DNA of 64,000 bases, taken from Cordylochernes scorpioides (lineage: Eukaryota > Arthropoda > Arachnida > Pseudoscorpiones > Chernetidae). This document shows positions 11,466-23,649 of this stretch, in pieces (the stretch's first letter is position 1; the number at the start of each line of letters is the position of its first letter). The stretch lies in NCBI GenBank assembly GCA_030710605.1, contig CP092865.1, forward strand, positions 141,505,282 to 141,569,281. The letters are read 5' to 3'. Under the pieces are notes generated by a model. The model was not told where the DNA came from. It did no database searches and saw nothing but the letters and a program-made list of their open reading frames with translations. The translations under genes were made by a program, and so were the position numbers.

Positions 11466-11477
11466 ATTGCCCCCAGT
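11466..11477 (-). promoter_or_regulatory. Copia 1 polypurine tract
   Basis: Minus-strand ACTGGGGGCAAT directly abuts the 3' LTR. This is where the RNase-H-resistant RNA primer for plus-strand synthesis would be made. Confidence 0.75.
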
Positions 11478-11870
11478 AAATGACACAAAAATGATGATCG
11501 ATTATCAAATTATATACATATTTCAAAACAGTTTCAATAGCCTCCGAGAGATGGCGGGACAAGTCCAGGGAATGTTACAGCTAATTAAATCAACGCCATT
11601 TTATTTGTTTACAAAATTAAATATATAATAAATATATATAACATTACATATTTATATTAGTCCCTTTGAATTATAAAAACAATATGGCAATATTATCAAC
11701 CAAATTGTACTGTTTAAATATATATCTGGACTTTAAACATTTCTAAGCTAAAAACATATTTCAAAGTCCAGTCAAAATCAAAATCCCAGACATTCTAGAG
11801 CATTAGACAACTTATTTTTAGTTAAAGCTTTAGTTAAAAAATCAGAAAGATTATTTTCAGATTGTATATA

Positions 11871-13161
11871 CAGTAAAACCCCTCTATAGTGAACCCCAAT
11901 GGGACAGAGCTTTTGGTTCACTATAGCCACGGTTCACTATAGCCACGGTTTGGCTATTTTTTTTTACTTTTCAAAAATTTTAGACCGTATAATTAAAAAA
12001 CAGCCATACACACAAGAAGAGGCTGCCTCTTAATAGTGGTCACTTTATTTTAATTCCCTTAATTGACTAATTTTCTTATATTAATACTGAATAATAATAG
12101 AAATCATTAGATAATAGGTTCTTCTTATGATTAACATACATGTACCTCTATGTCTAAGTTAAAAATCAAGACAAATCCTAGGCAAAGTTTTATTAAATAT
12201 ATATTCAAAGATATGAAATGATTTTAAAACATCATTATCACATTATATAATACAATTTTTACTTGAAAAAATGGCTCTAATACCTTGTTGTTTCAAAGCA
12301 TTCTTCCAAGCATTGCACCATTCAAATAAAGTTAGTGTTTTTCTTCCATTTCATGTTTCCCCATATTCTTCTAGGTCTAGATTTCGTTTTTTTTTAACCT
12401 GCCATGCAAAACATTGCTGACATTAAAATCACCATAGTTAATGGCATAAAAATAAGTTTTGTTTCATCACGGGACCGTTTATTTGGACTTTTTTTTTAGC
12501 CCAAAACGTACGATCGCGATCGCGGCAAAAGTTGAGGTTGATTCCTCTTTGTAACAATTTTTAATAACTTTATATTTTATCTTTTATAATAGAAAAGTTA
12601 TATTCTCTTATTTTAATATGTTGTTAACATTTTGCCTGTTTTGTTTCACATTGAAAAGTTCTGAAAATGGACTTTATTTTTTTAAAAGAAATAACGTTTT
12701 TGTTTTTAGAATGCCTTTGTTTTCTTTGTTTTGGAAGCCATTTGCATTTTTTATATTTCAAATTTAATGGATGCAAAGTTATTCTATTTAATAAAAAGTA
12801 TAATGTGTAAAAATTTATACAACATACAGCAAAAATAAAGTGCAAAATTCAAACAAACAATGCCGCTAAATTTATTGTTTTGAAATCGCGATCCGCGAGC
12901 TGAAACATGATAAAAATTTTGTTTTTTAATTTTTTTTTTTAAAATTACAATTCTAAGTTCGTTATAAGCATAGTATTTTTAATAGATTTTATCATTTTGG
13001 GACCCGAAATAGGTTCGTTATAGGGGTAGTTCGTTATTCTAAAAATCGCAAAGTTCGTTATAACGATGGTATTTTCAATGGAATGGAATTGGGAATCGGC
13101 GTGGGTTCGTTATAAGGGAAGGTTCGTTATATCCAGGGTTCGTATTAGCGGGGTTTTACTG
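11871..13161. mobile_element. Non-autonomous pogo/Tigger-like DNA element
   Basis: A 1291-bp insert with terminal inverted repeats CAGTAAAACCCC...GGGGTTTTACTG, flanked by TA on both sides (11869-11870, 13162-13163), as expected for Tc1/mariner-superfamily insertion. Internally GGTTCACTATAGCCACGG repeats near the left end and GTTCGTTATA-type motifs near the right end, typical subterminal repeats for pogo/Tigger. No transposase frame survives; the few frames are short and AT-rich. It interrupts the RNase H gene of copia 1. Confidence 0.85.
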
Positions 13162-13189
13162 TATTCCAAAATAAAATTATTTGAAATAA

Positions 13190-13735
13190 TTTGTTCATGT
13201 AAGTAAGAAATAGCTCTGATTATATGTGCTGAATTGGCAGATATATTAAAATTTGTACAAAGTTTTATAGCTGAAATATTGTCACAGTATATTTTAGTGG
13301 GTTGATTGTCATTTTCTAATTGAAATAGTTCCTCAATAATGTATTATAAATGGATTGACTTCTTATAGCAACTTAACAATGCTTGTAATTCACTATCACA
13401 AGTAGAAAGTGAAGGTTGTGCTTGAAATTTAGAGTTCCAAGATATCAAATTGTCTCCAACAGTAAACAAATATCCAGTAACTGATTTCTTTTTGTTCTTA
13501 CCATCTCTCCAACTTCCATCTAAGTAACCTGTAAATTGGGTATTACCTTTATTGTAACATAAGGCAAAGTTAATAGTTTTTTCAAGTATCCAAAAATTCC
13601 TTTTAATGCATTAAAATGAACTTCTCTAGGATCCTGTGAATATTTTGAAAGCCGTGTCAGAGGAAAAGATAGGTCAGGTCTTGTCTTTACACTTAAAAAC
13701 AGCAAATTTCCTAGGATTTCTTGGTATTTTTTGGA
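13190..13735 (-). pseudogene. Copia 1 RNase H remnant
   Basis: The frame at 13520-13705 gives SVKTRPDLSFPLTRLSKYSQDP, the connection segment after copia RT, and YLKK. The remaining RNase H sequence runs to 13190, is interrupted by the pogo-like element, and resumes below 11870, where the minus strand reads toward a C-terminus resembling LTKALTKNKLSNALECLGF before the stop near 11790. The domain is therefore physically split. Confidence 0.7.
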
Positions 13736-14298
13736 TCACATTTCTTGTTGTTTTCATATTGTGAAAAATCAATATTTACATCTAAAGGTGTTGATTTAGT
13801 TTTGCAGTTTTCCATTTCAAATTTTATTAAGATATTTTCAATATAAGCTTTCTGGTTAATTAATATTTTGCCATTTTCTTTGTATATTTCCATTCCTAGC
13901 AAATTGGTATTTTTAGTATTTTCCTTGAGTTTGAATTTATTTTCTATTTTTGATATGGCTTGATTTAGTATATTTGAATCTGAATATATGGCTAGAATAT
14001 CATCCACATATATTCCCAGAATTATCTTAGAATTGTTCTTCTCATATATAAATACACATTTATCTGAGGTTAGATTTTTAAAACCTTCATCTAAAAGATG
14101 ACTTTTGAGGGTGTCATAAAATACTTTGGCTGATTGATGAAGACCATATATTGCCTTTTTGAACTTGCAAACCATGTTTTTATCACCCATTTCAAAACCT
14201 TCAGGTTGTAACATATATTGTTTTTCTTGGAGGTCACCATACAAATATGCTGTTTCAATATCATAATTATTAAAATCATAAATTTTACATTGCAGCAT
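13711..14298 (-). pseudogene. Copia 1 reverse transcriptase (C-terminal part)
   Basis: 195 codons. YDIETAYLYGDLQEKQYM is the motif around the first catalytic Asp (normally DVxxAFLxG), AIYGLHQSAKVFYDTL is the copia GLKQS-type motif, and LGIYVDDILAIYSD contains the YVDD catalytic pair. Preceded in another frame by the N-terminal RT part at the end of the 14329-15636 frame (KSKWIFTIKNDPIIGKRYKARLVAAGY). A frameshift near 14310 separates them. Confidence 0.85.
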
Positions 14299-14328
14299 AA
14301 CAAAGTAATATTCTGAGTGTATCAGAAC

Positions 14329-15636
14329 TTATAACTGGTGAAAATGTTTGATAGTAATCAATTCCATATTTTTGAGAATATAACCAGCTGCAACCAATCT
14401 GGCTTTGTATCTTTTTCCTATTATGGGGTCATTTTTAATGGTAAAAATCCATTTGCTTTTGATTGGTTTTGTTCCTTTAGAAAGTGGTTCAATGTCCCAT
14501 ACATGGTGTTCTAATAAATAATTTATTTCTTTTTTCATGGCTTCTGTCCATTTACTTGCTTGTGGGCATTCAATTGCTTCTTTATAAGTTTTTGGTATAT
14601 GATTTTGATACTGAGTCATTAATAGAGTATCATTTGGGGCTTGAATAATTGAATTTTCTTCATATTCTTCTTCACTCAAACTTGGTTCATAATAGAAGCC
14701 TGGTCTATGTGTGTGTCTAAAGTTGTATCTTGTATTTGATGCTGGATTCTGAATTTCAACAGAGGATTCTTCATCTCCTGATGTTAAATTTGTTTCTTCT
14801 TCTGCAGGTCCATCTATCTTGATGATTGAGTAATCTGTGCTGTCTTGTTCATTAGAAGTTAATAGTTCTGCACATTTTTGATTTTCTAAAAAGGCAACAT
14901 CTCTTGTTTCTGTAATGGTAAAATTTTCTGGGTTGCAAATTCTATATGCTTTTCTGCATGAAGAATATCCCACAAAAATGCCTGTTTTAGTATTTTTTTC
15001 AAATTTAGATCTTTTATGTTTAGGTGTCCAGAATTCTACTTTGCAACCAAAAACCTTTAAGTGAGAGACTGTAGGTTTTTTTCCAGTGAACATTTCTTCT
15101 GGAGTCTTGTTAGTATTATGGTAAGAAGGAGTTCTGTTTTTAAGGTATGTATCGTTTAAGTCTTCTTTAGATATGCAATCAAATTTGTATACTAAGTTTT
15201 TGTTTTTCATTAGAGTCATGTAATTTTCATTAGGGTGGCCCAATCTTTTATGCCAAATATCCCAATTAACTTTGAAGACTTTATCTTCTTCATCCCTTGA
15301 ACCAGAGGAGTTTATTATATAAAAATCATCAATTTTTGGAGCTTCCAATATGACTTGATCCTTGAAATCTATTATAGTACATTTATCTTTGCTAAAAATT
15401 ATTCTTTGGTAGTCTTGTACTAATTTTCCTACAGACAACAAATTTCCTTTGATTTGTGGAACAAACAGTACATCTTTGAGGATAAGTAAATTTTCTTCTT
15501 TTATTTTGATTTTCACATTTCCTATAGCTTTGGATTCAATTTGAGTGTCATCAGCAAGGATTATTTTCCTTTCCTTATTTTCAGAAATTTTTAAAAGTTC
15601 AAAACAGGATGTCATGGCTTGTAGCACCACTATCAA
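14329..15636 (-). pseudogene. Copia 1 protease end, deleted integrase, RT start
   Basis: 435 codons. The N-terminal part continues the protease (KIILADDTQIESKAIGN...LKDVLFVPQIKGNLLSVGKL). WHKRLGHPNENY is the GAG-pre-integrase zinc-binding motif. It is then followed within about 20 residues by YLKNRTPSYHNTNKTPEEMFTGKKPTVSHLKVFGC, which in copia proteins lies after the DDE catalytic core, so the core (about 150 residues) is deleted. Later WTEAMKKEINYL and the RT start are normal. The protease DSGA motif lies upstream in another frame. Confidence 0.85.
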
Positions 15637-15650
15637 TTATCCATTCCTGT

Positions 15651-16492
15651 TCACTCTTGATTTTTGGCTATCAGACAATTTGCTGCCTTTTCATTATGTG
15701 AATTTCCAGTTTGTTTCTGCTGATTTCCAAATTTAGGTTTATAGCCACTTGTGCTGGGTTTGTTAAGATCTTCTCTTCTATTATTATTGCCTTTATTTTT
15801 TGGATTATGCCAGCAGTCATTAGCTTTGTGTCCTATTTTTTTACAGATATAACACCCAGGTTTATATTTAAATTTATTTTTTGGATAAAATTTCTTTGAT
15901 TCACTTTGTGATGCTTTATATGCAGATGAGGATGAAAAATCTTTCTCATGGTACCTTTCTTGATACAGGGAAAACTGTGATTTAATATCTGAAAGTGTAG
16001 GATTATTCATAGTATTTATTTGCATGGCAATAATATTGTATTTTTGTGGCAGGCCTTTAATTACCGAATAGATAAATTCTTCATCATCTATCGTGGCTCC
16101 CATAATTCTGGCATTTTCTAATAATTTTTCTGATCTATGAAGGTAGTCTTTCCAACTTTCTTCAGGATACATCCGAAGAAGAGAAACATTATTCCGTGCC
16201 TCAATGCTTTTCTTTTTAATGTCTCCTTCATACCTTTTGGTTAAGGATGCCCATATTTGTTTTGATGTTTTACATGTGAGAATTAATGAAACCTGAGAAT
16301 CTGTCATGACACAAGTTATAATACCTTTTGCTTGTGAGTCTTTTATTTTCCATTTTTGTCTTTCCGATTCTTCTCCTGGAGGATCTTCAATCAAAAAATT
16401 GATCAAATCTTTGCTTTCTAAAATCGATTCAACCCTATATTTCCAACTGGAAAATTATCATTATCAAATTTTGCAATTGGTATTTTGTTCAT
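15651..16492 (-). pseudogene. Copia 1 gag
   Basis: The ATG at about 16492 gives MNKIPIAKFDNDNFPV, then a one-base deletion shifts the frame; the rest runs in the frame 16406-15651. Features: SKQIWASLTKRYEG and SWKDYLHRSEKLL (UBN2-type gag), a FIYSVIKGLPQKYN motif, and one CCHC knuckle CYICKKIGHKANDCWH at about residue 195. Gag forms the particle. Otherwise of normal length. Confidence 0.85.
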
Positions 16493-16662
16493 TTTATTTT
16501 CCAACAATTTTTAGTTTATATTGAATATCAAAAAGGACAAAACAATATTTTGTTGAAGATTTTCTCTAGACAACAAAAATTATTTTGCTTTGGGAATAAA
16601 TACCGATTAGGCTTTAGTCGTCTGCTATTATTTCCTTTTATTACAATATTCAATAAACCACG

Positions 16663-16675
16663 GACTCTGCTGCCA
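16663..16675 (-). promoter_or_regulatory. Copia 1 primer-binding site
   Basis: Minus-strand TGGCAGCAGAGTC begins two bases inside the 5' LTR boundary at 16678. The TGG start matches a full-length tRNA 3' CCA end, unlike copia 2 in this window, which uses an internal tRNA fragment. Confidence 0.7.
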
Positions 16676-16677
16676 AT

Positions 16678-16852
16678 TGTGTTAATTTGGGTTGAATTAA
16701 AAAGATAAACCCTTTTTATATCATTATTTTATTTAAGATCCAATTTAAAAAACAGGAAAGAACAAAAAATATTATAAACTTCTTGTTTACAATTTACGAG
16801 TTAGAAGAACAAAATACAGAGTTGTCAAATCATTTTTGGTCATTTATATATA
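16678..16852 (-). repeat. Copia 1 5' LTR, major part
   Basis: Matches 11275-11465 up to the (TA)n run, where the gypsy-derived element entered; the rest of the LTR is at 21795-21816. Confidence 0.85.
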
Positions 16853-17418
16853 TGTAGTATATTTTGACATAGATAGATCACGGCCTTCTTCTAATATTTA
16901 TTATATCCCCATATCTGTATATAAAAACATGTATCGAACTTGTAACAAAGTGACAATAAATTAAAGATGTAGAGGTAGACGACGCGACAAAAGGCCAGAC
17001 GTGATAAACAACCCAGACTAACAGGTGTTTATGCTAATGAGTTCATTCCCCCGTCAGCAGGTGGCCGAACACGTGGCCAGACATAATTAATAACCCAGCG
17101 CTTGACAGGTGGCGTGATTACGGGAACCAATCAGAACTAGTCAACATCTGCCAGAGTCGAGTATATAAGGTCCCCCAAGATGGGACAAAGTTAGTTGATA
17201 GTTTCAGTTGTTTCAGAGCGACGCTGTTATACGGTCAGTCAGACTTCTCACCCCTATCCGCGATGTAGACTTAGGGCATCCGTGACGTCCGTGGTCTTCC
17301 TCTACTTCTTGGAGTTACCCTCTAGACCTGCCTCTGTCTCTTGCTGTCCCAGTGCGGGAATCCCATCACTCACCCACTACCACGACTGCCCAGCACATTC
17401 CACCTCGGGATTACTACA
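16853..17418 (+). repeat. TGTAGTA family 5' LTR, copy A
   Basis: 566 bp, TG...CA. A TATA box GTATATAAGG lies at about 17161-17170 within the LTR, followed by GGGACAAAGTTAGTTGATAG, consistent with plus-strand transcription. No clear TGG primer site follows the LTR; the next bases are GAACCCGTTAAAGTCGAC. Confidence 0.85.
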
Positions 17419-18324
17419 GAACCCGTTAAAGTCGACAGGATTACTGAGGACAGCAGCTGCAGAGGATGACGGAGGTCAGGGACGACTACTTCGCGGATGC
17501 CCTCACCAACATTTAACCCCACTGCGACGAACTAGTAGGCCGCCTGGCAGACGCCATGCGGGGACAAAACGTGCCTCGTGCGGACGAGGCCATTATCTCC
17601 TCTATCGACGGATCCCACGCAAAAAGCAGCCTTCTTCCAAACAGCCATCTCCAGAGATCAACTCCAGCCAGCATCAGCCATTTCAAGGTACTTTATACTT
17701 TGTTTCTGCCATTTTCCCCATAAATTTTATATTTTCACCTTAAGCATTTTAAAATCAATTATAACCTTTTTTATATCATTTTTATTCAATTTTTAAAACT
17801 TTCATACTCTCATTTATCATTTTTACTTTATTTTAATCAAATTATAAATTTTAATTAATCATTTTCAAGTTTATTATTAAAAATATTCAATCACGCATTT
17901 TTGCCAATTTACTAATCTTACATGCCTTTCTTAAATTCACCTAAAATGGCATTATCTAAATATGCAACTTTCAATTTTACATAAAAAATCATATTATATT
18001 TTAATTACTCGAATCATATTTTCTAAACTTATTTGTGTGATCTTTTTAATACCTTATTTATGGCTGTAGTATTAATAATTAAATTTATTACGCTCATTAT
18101 TTTACTTGACCTATTACTATTCAAATTTATATTTCTCAATATTTTAAAAGTTTTAAAAACTAGTCCTAGATTTGTATTTTTATAAATACCAATTTTAAAT
18201 TATCTCATCTCAAAATGTGCCTTCCATTTTTCCCACAATTACAAATACAACTATAAATGCAATATGCGAAAACTAAATAACATACCATAAAATTTCCATA
18301 TCCCATTGCATTTCATTCCTACCT

Positions 18325-18876
18325 GTGTTAAATTGGCATTTACGAAAAACTACCGAATTTTGTACCCATGCCATAACCTTTTCTCAGAAAAATTTCGTAA
18401 ATTCATTATTTTATCATTTTCTTAACCTAATCATCGCATATAATCTCCAATCTAACGATTTGTCTGAACATCTTGACGCAAAACTTACTGGGAAACTAAG
18501 GTTATTTCACCTAGAGAATCCCAGAACCTCCTGGACTAAGTTAATTAAGATAGTAACTAATAAATATAACGATACCCCCCATACGATAACTGGATTTCCC
18601 CCCGTATTTTTAATGTATAATATAATCCCCTCAGACTTAAATAATCACATAAACCCCTATCCCAATATAATAGAAAGTAGAAAACTAGCAATACAACGTA
18701 CAAATGACAGGCATGACAAAGAAGCAATTAAATCCCCAAAATGTCGTCCATCACCACGGCGGTATTCCAAGCTTCATCCCAATGACAAACAAACTCAAGG
18801 TCGCACTGATCTCCCCCCTAATTGTTTTTTTCTTCTACTTCGTCTTCCCTTACCTACATCTAAAGGGTTGGAATGA
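18325..18876 (+). pseudogene. Gypsy integrase fragment
   Basis: 183 codons, of which about residues 50-145 are recognisable: LDAKLTGKLRLFHLENPRTSWTKLI and VTNKYNDTPHTITGFPPVFLMYN match the segment after the catalytic Glu in Ty3/gypsy integrases (W...NxxxHxxTGxxPxxLxxG). The catalytic core itself is absent upstream. This links the non-autonomous family to a gypsy parent. The C-terminal part of the same region survives better in copy B at 40422-40826. Confidence 0.65.
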
Positions 18877-20194
18877 CCTTGTACTCACCATTAGCAGAGA
18901 TAGCCCTACTTCAACACTCTTGTCTGACAATCAATCAATTATAGAGCCACATTGCCTCCCCGTAGGCTAAATTAGAAGGACATCATTAATCTTGCATCTA
19001 CACTGTCTCATTCTTGTCTTCCTCCCCATGTTAACTCCACACGGAGAGCTTGGGTAAGCAACGAATTATTTTTTTTTCTCTAACGCTCGACTCAGGCCAC
19101 CACCAGCACGATGCGCCCACTCATTTTTCGTTTAATTTTATTTTTCATCTGATCGAGCTCAATCACCGACAGCAGTGCAACTCTTGAGACACCATCTCTT
19201 TTTAACCTCTCTTAGAAAAAATTTATTTCCCATATTCTCCCATTACCTACCTCTCCTTCGATCTTCACACCTTTTGCCTATCTGATCTAATGCTACTTAC
19301 AGAGCATCTTGAGATTGCTGACCCCTGAAAACAATACTTCGCTCCTAAGCTCGTATTGCAGGGCAGGACTCCTGAGATGTCCTTTGCAGAAACCAATTCA
19401 GACCTTCTTCCTTTATTCCTCACTGCGTCACTACCTATCGCGAACCTTTTGCTTAAGTCAATTTTCTTTTTTATTTTTATTTTACTTTTATTATCTCTAC
19501 TTCTCCTCCTTCCTGTATTACATCCCTGAAACTATGTTGTAAATATTCAAGGCACCTTAAGTAACAAAAAACTGTAACTAGTATACCAACTTTCCCAAAT
19601 ATTTACTTTCACTATTGTGTGTGTTTACTTTAAATTTATCCTTCCTATGTACTCCTCTTATATATTTTTTTGTAATTTTATAATATTATATCAATGTGTC
19701 ACCACTACTCCCCTTTATCTTTATTTTATTCTAGTAACTAATTTGTTCCCCAAATTATTTCCCATTTAATAGGTTTGCTAGCTTTTCTCTCATTTATTGT
19801 AATTAGATTTACAGTTTACCTAGTTTTGTGGTATTGGACTTTGTTTTTTAACTTACAGATGTAGATAAAATATTTCAATATTAATCGAAAATATCATTTT
19901 GTTTATTATACAACATTAATGCCTTAAACTACCAATCAACCCTTTATATATTAGCACCTTTAATATTTTTATTTTCTCTTTTTCTCATCATGTTTAGACT
20001 TAGCATTTTACAACTTCAACTATTTTAGGCACCATTTTAAAAAACCTACACCTAACAATATTTATAATATTTCTTTAACAGATAAAACATTTATCATCTT
20101 ATTTTTCTTAATAAATTTTCAAAATTTTATTTTTGACGCTTCCCTCACAACCTCTAACTCTATCCCATGAACCTTTCCTCCCAACTTTTTACAG

Positions 20195-20760
20195 CCATCA
20201 AGAGATTATTGTTCGTCAACCATTTTCTTTTTTTTTATTGATTAACCTAACTAGAAGACCCTTCCTCGCTGTACATCTCCCAACAGTGAGCTCAGGAGAC
20301 CCAGTTGGATATTTTATTTTTTTTCTCTCATCGTCCGGCTCATCATTTTTTCATTTTTCAACTTTTTCTTTTCAACCACACAAACCGGACACAATCAAAA
20401 TTGACAGCAATGATTCTCTTACACCCACCTCTCCTTTTCCGCATCCTTCAATCCTCCAACCTTCCAAGGGATTCCAGTTCGCCGAACATTTTTGTTTTTT
20501 TTTATTGATTAATCCGACTGGAACAATCCTTCCTCGTTATACCATTCCCGATAATGAGTTCAGGATATCCAGCGCGATATTTTTATTTTTTTTCTCATCG
20601 CCCGACGCATCATATCAATTCATCATTTTTTCAACTTTTCAGTTTTTTTTCACAACTCAACCGGGCACAATCATTATGGACAACAGGGATCCCTCTTACC
20701 TCTACCTCTCCCTTTTACCTCCAGCAATCTTCCCACCTCTTTTCAATGTCTGAACTAATG
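20195..20760 (+). repeat. Internal direct duplication in the TGTAGTA element
   Basis: Two diverged copies with a period of about 280 bp, each starting TTTTTTTTATTGATTAA and including TTCCTCG, a CTCAGGA/TTCAGGA motif and TTTTCTCTCATCG. The same pair is present in reverse in copy B (39100-39550). The long frames here are artefacts of T-rich low complexity. Confidence 0.6.
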
Positions 20761-21228
20761 ATGCAGACGGAATATCTTGGGCCTTCTGTTAATGAAAACA
20801 ATGCCTCACTTAAACAAGTTCGCATTGCATTGCAGGATGCTTGGGATACTACTTTTGCAGAAACATGCTCAGATACCCCTTTCCCTTTTTCAACCTTAGC
20901 GTCACATTATAAGTTCAGTCAATAAACTAACTTCATTTTTTTCTCTCATCTTTAATACAATAAGATATTATTTTCCTTGTACGATTCATTTTACCATAGT
21001 TACCATTTTGTATTATATACCTTCTCTTAATCTTTTATCATTCATTTTGTACGTTTTTATTGATACACCACCCTTACAACATCTTTCTCTTTTTAACTTA
21101 TAACTTCATAATAATTTTAACTAATTTGTATACAAATTATTTCTTTTATTTTTTATAATAGGTTTGTTAGGTTATCATTCATTACATGTCATTCCCCCAA
21201 CCAAACCTTCATCACCGGGGACACATTC

Positions 21229-21794
21229 TGTAGTATATTTTGACATAGATAGATCACGGCCTTCTTCTAATATTTATTATATCCCCATATCTGTATATAA
21301 AAACATGTATCGAACTTGTAACAAAGTGACAATAAATTAAAGATGTAGAGGTAGACGACGCGACAAAAGGCCAGACGTGATAAACAACCCAGACTAACAG
21401 GTGTTTATGCTAATGAGTTCATTCCCCCGTCAGCAGGTGGCCGAACACGTGGCCAGACATAATTAATAACCCAGCGCTTGACAGGTGGCGTGATTACGGG
21501 AACCAATCAGAACTAGTCAACATCTGCCAGAGTCGAGTATATAAGGTCCCCCAAGATGGGACAAAGTTAGTTGATAGTTTCAGTTGTTTCAGAGCGACGC
21601 TGTTATACGGTCAATCAGACTTCTCACCCCTATCCGCGATGTAGACTTAGGGCATCCGTGACATCCGTGGTCTTCCTCTACTTCTTGGAGTTACCCTCTA
21701 GACCTGCCTCTGTCTCTTGCTGTCCCAGTGCGGGAATCCCATCACTCACCCACTACCACGACTGCCCAGTACATTCCACCTCGGGATTACTACA
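21229..21794 (+). repeat. TGTAGTA family 3' LTR, copy A
   Basis: 566 bp, nearly identical to 16853-17418. Ends in the (TA)n run of the copia 1 LTR. Confidence 0.85.
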
Positions 21795-21816
21795 TATATA
21801 TATATATATATTCACA
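21795..21816 (-). repeat. Copia 1 5' LTR, displaced end
   Basis: (TA)n followed by TTCACA, which is the outer end of the copia LTR; it abuts the target duplication TGAAA at 21817-21821. Confidence 0.8.
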
Positions 21817-23251
21817 TGAAACCTGGTTTTTTAATGAGCTTGTTACTGCTCCCCTTCCTCCTTTTACATCCGGGATTGGGACCGGCAATGGCGGAGTTAG
21901 GGCACACTTTAAAAGTTACAAATGATGCAAAAAGGGGACTACAGTTCCAGGATCTGTGCAAGGAAGAAATCTTGACACAGATAAAATCTTCCAAAGGAGT
22001 TAACTATGGTCACCCTTATATGGAGAACTCTCATCCTGTGAGAGGCAGGTTACTTAATAACAAGAAGGGCCAATGTCCTTAGCGCTGACAGAGAGTGGAA
22101 ATAGCACCCGAGTTGGATCCATTTAGTAGTTTAAATGACCTCCTGTAGACTGGAGAGGAGGCTTAAAGAAAAGAGCAGTTTTGCAAAATGTATTGATAGA
22201 AAGCTTCGATACCACCATCATGGCAGGAAGGGTCAATTGGGCCAAATGAATATCTGTGGAGGGGGGGGGGGGAGGGGGACTGACAGAGCAGTCTAGAAAT
22301 AAAAGCCCATCTCACTGGCAGGGATGAAGGCTTCCTCCCAGTTGTTTATGGCGATTGTTGAACATTGTCCTTTGTATGTACTTGCTTTGTTCTCTATGAA
22401 TGCATGAAATTTAAATAAAGATCAGTCAAGCAGAGATCCTTGCTGATCCCACATGCCATTTGACCATCCTATTTTAAAAAACAATTAACAGCTTAATTTC
22501 TTTAATTCAACACCAAGTGGCCAGTGCTTTTGGCTTAAGTTGCTGTCATGATCAGTGAAGTTGATTATCAATTCATCACAGCATTCAATGTCAGTGTATA
22601 TTTTTCTAGAATATACAAACTTTAGAGAATTTATAAATTACTCTTTTATTTTTAGAAAATATAATTTTTATAAAATGTTTTTGGCAAATTTTGAATATTT
22701 TATTTGCAGTTTTTAATTTTCTCTATTTTTTAATACCATTGCTTTGGATCCTATTTTTCCCAATACAAACAAAATTAGTATATATATATATTATTTTTTT
22801 AATAAAGCTTTTTGACATTTCATATTACACAATCTTATTTAAATTGTAAATTTGAAAATTGAATAAAATATTTTATTTACTGAATTAGCCATCTTCTATT
22901 TAACAAATATGATCTTGATTTTTATTCCCTAAAAATACTTTTAAATAAATAAATTTTTCAGTTTCTAACACATTCATTTTTAGAAAATTTGAACTATCTC
23001 GATTAAATTTTAACATACTATAGAGGTGGGTGGGAAAGTAATCGATGCATAGTTTCAAATTTAAAATATGAAATCTTACATAATCATAGATTAATGTGCA
23101 TATTCAGAGAAATTTTGATATCAGATATGGCACATTTTGGCTTATATTGTTGTGTAACCATGGTGCGACCCTGAACGCCGGACACGTGGGCGCAACTAAC
23201 ACATGCCCACTATCTTAACTAGCAAGGCTCACGATTTAAATTTTTTTTTTT
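21817..23251. other. Flank between copia 1 and copia 2; dispersed repeat copy B
   Basis: The first 270 bases are less AT-rich and contain a frame with a hydrophobic leader-like start (MSLLLLPFLLLHPG, from 21837); it has no recognisable family and I do not call it a gene. A G-run of 13 lies at about 22260-22275. Copy B of the dispersed repeat is at about 22288-22470. From 22480 the sequence is AT-rich and featureless up to the T-run that holds the copia 2 target duplication. Confidence 0.5.
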
Positions 23252-23649
23252 TGTTGGGTGCAAGGAGGATAGAGCTGGTACCTTGTTTAATAATATTTTC
23301 TATTAATGCTTGAAGCCCTTAAAGAGGAAATGAAATTATGAAGAAATTATATTTATTTTAACAATAAAGTTAAAGTAGAGACTTTTAAGAAATTATATAA
23401 ACATATTTACAATAAGAGAAAAACTAACCTGAGAGCATCTAGCTTCTCTGCCCAAACAAAAGCTACACTTTTTTTTAACTAACTAGACATATGCAAATCC
23501 TCTATTATTGATTAATTTTGCACAAGAATTTACATATATAAATTTACAAATTTTTTATAATTAAATTTAAAAATACAAATTATTTAAACAATATAATTTA
23601 CAAATATTAAAGTTTCTTACATTTAATGAAAAGATGATCACCTCTAACA
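23252..23649 (-). repeat. Copia 2 3' LTR
   Basis: 398 bp, TG...CA. A minus-strand polypurine-like ATGGGGCCGAT abuts it at 23650-23660. Confidence 0.85.

Larger units (their letters stand above)
16853..21794 (+). mobile_element. Gypsy-derived non-autonomous LTR element, family TGTAGTA, copy A
   Basis: Two 566-bp LTRs (16853-17418 and 21229-21794), both starting TGTAGTATATTTTGAC and ending GGGATTACTACA; I count three differences between them, so it is young. It sits in the (TA)n run of the copia 1 5' LTR with TATA on both sides. The 3.8-kb interior has no full gag or pol: only a short gag-like start after LTR 1 (frame of MTEVRDDYFADALTN near 17466), an integrase fragment (18325-18876) and a degenerate internal duplication (20200-20750). 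It must rely on proteins from an intact relative. A second family member is at 38108-42648 (minus). Confidence 0.9.
11275..21816 (-). mobile_element. Ty1/copia retrotransposon 1, nested host of two other elements
   Basis: Minus-strand provirus bounded by TG...CA LTRs and a 5-bp target duplication TGAAA (11270-11274 and 21817-21821). The 3' LTR is 11275-11465. The 5' LTR is 16678-16852 plus 21795-21816, split by a 4.9-kb gypsy-derived element (16853-21794). A primer-binding site TGGCAGCAGAGTC lies at 16663-16675 and a polypurine tract ACTGGGGGCAAT at 11466-11477. Coding order gag, protease, integrase, RT, RNase H is that of copia. Inside RNase H sits a pogo/Tigger-like element (11871-13161). 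Without the inserts it would be about 4.3 kb. Integrase has lost its catalytic core by deletion and gag has a one-base deletion, so it is dead. Confidence 0.9.

Noticed and set aside
11380..11628. Small plus-strand frame spanning the copia 1 LTR
   Set aside because: It crosses the LTR, TA run and polypurine tract; not a gene.
20133..20753. Long open frame rich in Phe/Ser/Leu, with TM-like stretches
   Set aside because: It comes from T-rich low complexity, contains the internal duplication of the TGTAGTA element, and is not conserved in copy B; no protein family fits.
21837..22082. Possible secreted protein with a hydrophobic leader
   Set aside because: Only the leader looks protein-like; the rest has no family, lies next to a dispersed repeat and the frame ends soon. 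Kept only as a note in the flank entry.
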